Assembly: GCA_947683625.1 (NCBI GenBank)
Contig: CANTUR010000009.1
Span: 7,019,501-7,083,500 of the forward strand
Reading direction: 5' to 3'
Length of the DNA: 64,000 nucleotides
Origin: Mallotus nudiflorus
Lineage: Eukaryota > Streptophyta > Magnoliopsida > Malpighiales > Euphorbiaceae
Shown in pieces: positions 57,788 through 64,000 of this stretch. The position numbers and the translations under genes are program-made. Under the pieces are notes generated by a model that saw only the letters and a list, made by a program, of their open reading frames with translations, was not told the DNA's origin and ran no database searches. Every line of letters starts with the position of its first letter. Position 1 is the stretch's first letter.

Positions 57788-60127
57788 TGTTAGTGTAGGT
57801 GTGCTATAGTACCGTTCTTGTAATAAATAATGACATTGTAATTTATTCTTAGGATAATAAAATATTCATTTAAATAAAGAGTTTGTTTATTTAAATATTT
57901 ACCCTTTAGCAATATGTTAAGTAAATTTATTATCAAGAGTTGATAATATGAGTTACAAATTTATTTTGTACATATTCTATAAATTGTTCATAGTTAAATA
58001 ATTAAAATGTAAATAATATTAATGAGACTAGTGAGTTTCATGTTACTAGCTATGAAATATCAAAATAGACATGTGGATTTTCATGTGATGGGTGGATTGA
58101 ATAGTGATGTTAGATTTGGGATTGCAAGGACACTTACTTATAATCAATAATCATAATCTAGATCATAAGGGTGCATGCAGTCCTTTGACATGACGTAACA
58201 TGGTCATCTACATTTGGGTGGTTAGAGTTTGTTACTGCTTACATGCTTCTGTTATTCACACATGGGTATATGGCGTGTGGTGGCTCTAGTCAGTTGAATG
58301 TAGGGATAAATGTTTTACCAAGATGGAATTCATTGCTTGTAGTGAACTAGGATAGACCATATGCTATCTAAGTTTATTATTGATCAATAAGTTCCTAGCC
58401 AGGATAAACATAACATAATCTTAAAGAGTGTTAATGCTAGAAAGTGTTTCTAGTATTATTTATGTTTTACCAAGGATAACTTAAGATGAGGTCATATGAT
58501 AAATCTATTAGAGTTTAATTAAACCATGACTTTAGGATATATTAGGATCTTCTAATGAAGGAATTTTAGTGAATGGTAATTATGATCATAAGGTTCGTGT
58601 GAATTAATTTATGCATTCATATCTGATTGGGTAGTTGTGATATCGATGCTAGGGGTCACTCATAACTTATGAGAACTAAATGTGAGTAATTGGGATTTTC
58701 ACATTTACACTTGAAAAGTTTCAAATAACATCAAGTGTTGGTATTATATTCTTATTACCAATTAGACATGCACCTAGTAATTCACACCTAAAAGAGTTTT
58801 CCCGAATCACCATTTAATATTAATCTAATTATTGATTAAAAAGTTTAATCAATTAATTAAGATTAATGGAATTGGATTTATGCTTTAAGCAATGATTCTA
58901 GTATATCATGAAATCTAATTCCAAAAGAGTTTTATTATTAATTTATATTTAATTAATATGATATATTAATTAAAATAATAAAATAATAATAATATATATT
59001 ATTAATTAAATTATTAAATTTAATATGATATATTAAATTATTAATAATTAAATTAATGATAATATATGTTACTATTTAAATGATTAAATTTAATATGAGA
59101 TATTAAATTGTTAATAATTAAATTAACAATGATACATTTTATTGATTAAATTATTAAATTTAATATGAGATATTAAATTGTTTATAATTAAATTAACAAT
59201 GATACATTTTATTGATTAAATTATTAAATTTAATATGAGATATTAAATTAGTTAAATTAATAATAATATATGTTATTAATTAGATTATTATACATATTAT
59301 GAGATATTAAGTTGTTAATAATTTAATTAATAATTATGTGTAAAATGTTGACTTTGGATAAATATAATACATGAGATGTATTTTCTACACATTTCTTTAT
59401 ACTTTACTATGTCAAGGTGGCAAGCTAATGATGTCGTAAGTTACTTGCACAATTTGTTCACTAACCATGTCAAAGATGTATGCAAGGTGGCATGCAAAGT
59501 TATATACTAACGATGTAGTATAAGTGATGTTTAATTTGTGCATGTCTATATCAACTCATTGTTTCTGCACACATATCATTAGAAGAGTTCTAATATATAT
59601 AGAGATATATGAGTGTGTAATTGATTTTGAGAAATCAATATAAGTTGTTGCTTTTGAGAAAGTGTGTAGAGTTTTTTGTAAGAAAATATACCAAAAGGAA
59701 AAGCAACATATATACAAAATAAAATCTAAGTTTTTGCATATGTTAAGTTAGTGCAAGTTTACAATGGTTACTTGGAGAGGGTACTTACTACTAAGCTCAA
59801 TCAAGGCAAGAAGGTGGTTGACAAAGCTTTGGTGTTTCAAGCTAAAGGACTAACACTTAGGATGCTAAACATTAGATTTAAGAGTTGAATCAAAGACATC
59901 TAAAGCTAAGGAATTTGTAAGTATTCTTAAACATAGAATTCCTAGGTTGTTGTTTACATGCTATTTTGATTTTTCACTATGTATTTAAATGCAAATTGGA
60001 TCCTTAGGAATGGAATTCTTCATGTGATGAAGAGTTATGTTGAGTAAAATTTTTAAAATTTACTCTACTTAGGTTTATGCTCACCACACAAGTCTTGATA
60101 CCTAAGTAGCATAACTAATTCCTAACA
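57788..60127 (+). mobile_element. 3' LTR of copia element (2340 bp)
   Basis: Starts TGTTAGTGTAGGTG, ends AATTCCTAACA. Aligns along its whole length with 50060-52368. It has one more 70-bp unit in the internal tandem repeat than the 5' LTR. Confidence 0.9.
58964..59304 (+). repeat. AT-rich tandem repeat, five units of 64-70 bp, in 3' LTR
   Basis: Units begin at 58964, 59031, 59101, 59171 and 59241. Units 59101-59170 and 59171-59240 differ at only one base, a recent duplication after the two LTRs separated. Confidence 0.85.
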
Positions 60128-60132
60128 CATAC

Positions 60133-61330
60133 ACCATTAACTTTAAATATCCAACAAATACAGCCTTCCACCTGCACTTGAATTGAAACCTTTACCACCT
60201 AACCTCAGATATACGTTCCTAAGGGAGAACTAAACTCTGCTTGTCATTGTCTCTTTCGAACTCACCTTTGAACAAAAAACCTTGCTTATAGAGATGTTGA
60301 GGAGAAGGGTGAAAGCCATTAGGTGGTAGACCTTTGACATCAAAGGAATAAGCCCATCTTATTATATGCATAAAATACTGATGGAAGATGGGTGCAAACC
60401 TATCATTGATCCGTAGAGAATATTGAGTCTAAACATGCATAAAGTGGTAAAAAAGGAGATCATGAAGCTTCTTGGTTCAGGTATTATATGCTCAATCTGA
60501 AATTCTAGTTGGGTGAGCCATATTCAATGTGTGCCAAAGAAAGGAGGGATGACCATAGTGGAGAATGATAAAGGAGAGTTAATCCCAACAATAGTTGTTA
60601 CTAACCGGAGGGTGTGTATTAATTATAGGAAGCTAAATAATGCCACATGAAAATACCACTTTCCCTTGCCATTCATTAACCAGATGCTTGAGAGAATTAT
60701 AGGACATACTTTATACTACTTCATTGATGGCTACTCAGTCTACAATCAGAATGCTATAGCTCTAAAGAGCCATGAAAAAACAACATTCACCTATCCATGT
60801 GGCACGTATGCCTATTGGAGAATGCCTTTTGTGTTATGCAATGCCCTTACCATATTTTAGAGTTACATGGTAGCCATCTTCTCCAATGTATTCTAAGATG
60901 TCATAGAGGTCTTCATGGATGACTTCTCAATGTTTGGAGATTCATTTGGTGGCTGCCTCAATAATTTGAAGAAGGTATTGGAAAGAAGTGAGGAAACTAA
61001 TTTGGTGCTAAATTGGGAAAAATGCCACTTTCTACTGGACGAAGGCATAATGCTAGAACACAATATTTCAGCCAGGTGAATAGAGGTTGATCAAGCCATG
61101 ATAGATACAATAGAAAATCTCAGTTATCTAATCAATGTAAAGGATGTTAAAAGCTTCCTTGGACATACCGACATTTACAGATACTTCCTTATGGATTTTT
61201 CTAAAATTTCTAAACCTTTTTCTCAATTACTAGAAAAAGATGTCCCATTTAAGTTCACTAATGGTTATAAATTTTTATTTGACAGGTTGAAGAAAGAACT
61301 AACATTAGCACCCATTGTGGTATTACTAGA
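60133..61330 (+). pseudogene. Reverse transcriptase of Athila copy C
   Basis: Resumes after the copia insertion: LELKPLPPNLRYTFL (60177-60220), FDIKGISPSYYMHKILMEDG, KKEIMKLLGSGIIC, NSSWVSHIQCVPKKGGMTIV, VCINYRKLN, FPLPFINQMLERI, FIDGYSVYNQ, TTFTYPCGTYAYWRMPFVL and the FMDDFS centre at about 60912-60930, then WEKCHF and FLGHTDIYRYFLMDFSK. Stops at about 60330, 60406, 60505, 60648, 60857 and 60892. The MDD pair is kept. Confidence 0.87.
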
Positions 61331-61334
61331 TTAG

Positions 61335-61784
61335 AGCCTTCCATTCGAACTAATGTGCAATGCCAATAACCAAGCCATAGGAGCTATTCTAGGGTAGCAC
61401 AAAAATAAAATGTTACATGTGATATAATATCCTAGCAAGACTCTCTCAGAAGCATAACTCAACTTTGCCACAATAGAGAAGGAGATGGTAGCTATTATGT
61501 TTGCTTTTGATAAGTTTCAGTGTTATCTTCTTGGATTAAAAGTCATGGTGTACACATATCATGTAGCTATCAAATATCTATTATCTAAGAAAGATTCTAA
61601 GCCAATGTTGATTCAATGGGTACTTTTACTTCAAGAGTTTGATATAGAGATCAAAGATAAGAAGGGCTTAAAGAACTTGGTAGCTGACAACCTCTCTCAC
61701 TTAGAAAAGAGGAACAATGATGAAGCATCCATCAAGGAGACTTTTCTAGATGAGACACTATTTACACTTGAATTTATTCGTTAG
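61335..61784 (+). pseudogene. RNase H of Athila copy C
   Basis: Reads CNANNQAIGAILG where the catalytic Asp of CDAS is Asn, YPSKTLSEA, ATIEKEMVAIMFAFDKFQCYL, AIKYLLSKKDSKPM, LLQEFDIEIKDKKG and ADNLSHLEKR. A stop at about 61396 and others upstream. An open frame covers 61485-61784. Confidence 0.85.
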
Positions 61785-61869
61785 TATGCAGACTTGGATA
61801 ATTTTCTCTCATGTAGCCAACTTCCTAAGAACTTCTTACATAAAAAAAAGAAAGAAGCTCATGCATGAT

Positions 61870-62960
61870 AGATAGAGCTGTGTGTGGGATTATCCTTATC
61901 TGTAGAAATTATGCAATGATGGCTTAGTGAGAAGGTGCATCCCTGACTCATTAGTATATGATGTGATGCACCACTGTCATAATTATCCCTATGGTGGACA
62001 CTAAGGACCAAACAAGATGACAGCTAAAATACTTGATAGTGGATTATATTAGCCTTATGTATTTAAGGATTCTAAAAACTTTGTCAGGAACTATGATCAG
62101 TGTCAGTGCAGTGGAGGACTTTCAAGGAAAGAGGAAATGCTATAAGCTGGAATTCTAGAGGTTAAACTCCTTGATGTATGGGGTATAGACTTTATGGGAC
62201 CATTTCCCTCCTCTCTTCAGAATTGATACATTCTTATTTGTGTTGACTATGTGTCAAAATGGGTTGATGCTCAAGGTTATATTACCAATGATGCTAGTGT
62301 CGTATGCAAGTTCTTGAAAAAGATCTTCATAAGGTTTGGGACTCCTCGAGCCATTATAAGTAAGGGAGGAAGTCATTTTTGCAATAAACAGTTTAAAGTC
62401 CTCTTATCAAGATATAGTGTAAAGCATAAAGTCTCTACACCATATCACCTATAGACCAATAGGCAAGTTGAAGTGAATAATAAATAGCTAAAGAAGATTT
62501 TGGAAAAGATGGTGAATAGCTATAGGAATGATTGAACATTTAAGCTTGACGATGCATTATCAGCCTATCTAATTGCTTTTAAGACTCCACTCAGAATGTC
62601 ACCATATAGTTTGGTGTTTCATAAGGCCTATCATCTTCCAATGGAGCTCGAGCACAAAGCATACTGAGCTATTAAAGCCCTAAATATGGACTACAATAAA
62701 GTAGGGAAAAGGCAACTTCTCCAACTAGATGAACTAGAGGAAATAAAGAATATGGCTTATGAGAATGCCAAACTCTACAAGGATAAGACTAAAATGTGGC
62801 ATGATGCAATGACTAAGCCAAAGCACTTTGAAAAAGGGGACAAGGATCTTTTTTTCTATTCAAGACTTTAACTCTTCCTTTGAAAGCTGAAGTTTAGATG
62901 TTCTGGTCCCTTTATAGTAGTGGAAGTATTTCTTCAAAGAGCAATTGTAATTCAAAGCAA
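61870..62960 (+). pseudogene. Integrase of Athila copy C, active site mutated
   Basis: Zinc region HHCHNYPYGGH and YDQCQC, Asp in GIDFMGPFPSS (about 62184-62215), DYVSKWVDA, ISKGGSHFCN at about 62357-62385 where the second catalytic Asp is Lys, then STPYHL, stop, QVEVNN (Glu kept), LDDALSAYLIAFKTPLRMSPY, MELEHKAY and YENAKLYKDKTKMWHDA. Stops at about 62005, 62048, 62224 and 62453. The C-terminal end fades near 62960. Confidence 0.87.
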
Positions 62961-64000
62961 TAAAGGTGAATGGACAACGACTTAAGTTGACCTACAGCTA
63001 AGATAGGTGCACCACAATAGCCATCACCTGTAATGAAGATGAAGGAGACTCTACTTTCACTAGAGAAATAAAGAACCACATGGCCATGGTCAAGCTTAGG
63101 ACCAAACATAAACAAAACACTTCTTAGGAGATAACCTAAGTGTTCTTTATTTACTTATTTAATTTTTTAATTAGTTTAATGGCCCCTAAAGAGCTTTATT
63201 CTTCATGTAGTTTTCTAAATACCCTGGTTATACATGCAGTATAATCCCTTCTCAAGTCATCAGTGATGTTTACAATATAGAGTAATGTAGTATCTGGAAA
63301 TAAATTAGGGAAGTTTTCATTACTTTTGTTTTTATTTATGAACTTCAAGGTGTAATTATTTGTGTACTTGAAGTATTGCATGATGTATGCATGCATAAGT
63401 AGGGCCAAGCTTCCAAAAAGTAACGCGGGTGTGCCACTAAATGACACACCTGTGCAATCGGGTACCAAAATAAGGCCTTGCTCTACCTACCATGGTCATG
63501 TCATTTTAAGCCAACATTGTGCATGACCGTACCTCAACTAGCACGTTTGTGTCATTTTTCTAATTATATAGTGCACGGTTGTGTTTCACCTAGCACGGTC
63601 ATGTCATTTCATGATCACATTATGGATGGTCATGCTTTATCTAGCATGACCATGCAATTTTCAAGCTTCTAATATGTATGAGCATGCACATGATACACGT
63701 ATTCACACATAACATGGGCATGTATATTCATTTCACCTAGGCATGTGACTTTACCTCTTCATGTGAACCACCTAACACCTTTTTGACTTCCATTTTCTCA
63801 AAACGTCTAAATACCTTTTTGACTTTCATTTTAATTGTTTTTATGCATTTATGTTGGTGTGTTTTAATTTAAGTCCATGTTGTCTTTGTCATATTTATGT
63901 TAGTGTGCTTTTACTGAATTTATTTTTATGTTAATTCAATGTCAAATAATGTACTGCTGAATTTTTGTTTCTTAATAAATATGTATTTTTTTTGTGAATT
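62961..64000 (+). other. 3' spacer of Athila copy C, runs off the window
   Basis: No gene. At about 63480-63720 CATGGTCATG, GCATGACCGTAC, CACGGTCATG and GCATGACCATGC motifs cluster, the same type as in the copy C 5' LTR. This is the position where copies A and B carry their own GAGTCGTT motifs. An env-position ORF, if present, would lie beyond 64000. Confidence 0.65.

Larger units (their letters stand above)
50060..60127 (+). mobile_element. Complete but inactive Ty1/copia element inserted in Athila copy C (10.07 kb)
   Basis: Two LTRs (50060-52368 and 57788-60127), a tRNA-iMet primer site, gag with zinc knuckle, protease, integrase, RT and RNase H in the copia order (integrase before RT), and a polypurine tract. 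Flanks CATAT (50055-50059) and CATAC (60128-60132) are a target duplication with one change. By eye the first 200 bases of the LTRs differ at about one site in ten, so the insertion is old but younger than its host element. The sublineage is not assigned. Confidence 0.93.
44500..64000 (+). mobile_element. Athila-type Ty3/gypsy element, copy C, split by two insertions
   Basis: 5' LTR (end at 45937), tRNA-Asp-like primer site, gag (46057-47470 and 49034-49290), protease (to about 50030), then RT, RNase H and integrase (60128-62960) and a 3' spacer running off the window. The body is interrupted by a solo LTR at 47471-49028 and a complete copia element at 50060-60127. Protein text differs clearly from copies A and B, so it is another Athila family. 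No stretch is translatable to a full protein. Confidence 0.87.

Noticed and set aside
1..64000. Host genes, tRNA or rRNA genes
   Set aside because: No non-transposon domain, tRNA-like fold or rRNA block was recognised; a homology search could still reveal small exons that I cannot see.

Overview
This is AT-rich plant nuclear DNA, most likely from an angiosperm and probably a eudicot. It consists almost entirely of old, decayed and nested LTR retrotransposons. I found no host protein gene, rRNA, tRNA or CRISPR array. The plant call rests on element types known from plants: Athila-type Ty3/gypsy elements with a third ORF after pol and a tRNA-Asp-like primer site, chromodomain-bearing gypsy elements, and a Ty1/copia element primed by tRNA-iMet. 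Every reading frame examined belongs to a retroelement, and nearly all carry stops or frameshifts.

Layout, left to right. 1-4171: 3' part of an Athila-type element (copy A: RT, RNase H, integrase, spacer, start of the env-position ORF). 4172-4747: reverse-strand fragment of an LTR beginning TGTAAGCACCC. About 5110-13590: Tat-like gypsy remnant with gag, a long non-coding 3' region holding several tandem repeats including a striking array of short hairpins (10461-11280), a polypurine tract and a 3' LTR. 13591-15780: a second LTR of the same family, joined to the first with no base between. 15786-18540: rearranged chromovirus LTR, its tip apparently inverted. 18541-20302: unexplained AT-rich DNA. 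20303-25375: reverse-strand chromovirus (LTR, polypurine tract, chromodomain, integrase, RNase H). 25505-34715: Athila copy B, the same family as copy A, with protease, RT, RNase H, integrase, env-position ORF and 3' LTR. 34718-39773: forward chromovirus truncated inside RT, ending in a full 3' LTR. 39774-43783: non-coding DNA with minisatellites. 43784-44500: another TGTAAGCACCC LTR start. About 44500-64000: a third Athila-type element (copy C), split by a solo LTR (47471-49028, perfect 5-bp target duplication CTGAC) and by a complete but dead Ty1/copia element (50060-60127, target duplication CATAT/CATAC). Copy C runs off the right edge.

All elements are inactive by sequence: catalytic residues of protease, RT or integrase are lost in several copies and frames are broken throughout. 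The most interesting theme is that several unrelated element families here carry clusters of short inverted repeats in LTRs, leaders or 3' non-coding regions. In some the stem sequence changes from unit to unit while pairing is kept. This was read by eye and needs a computed test. I found no clearly new biological system beyond this.
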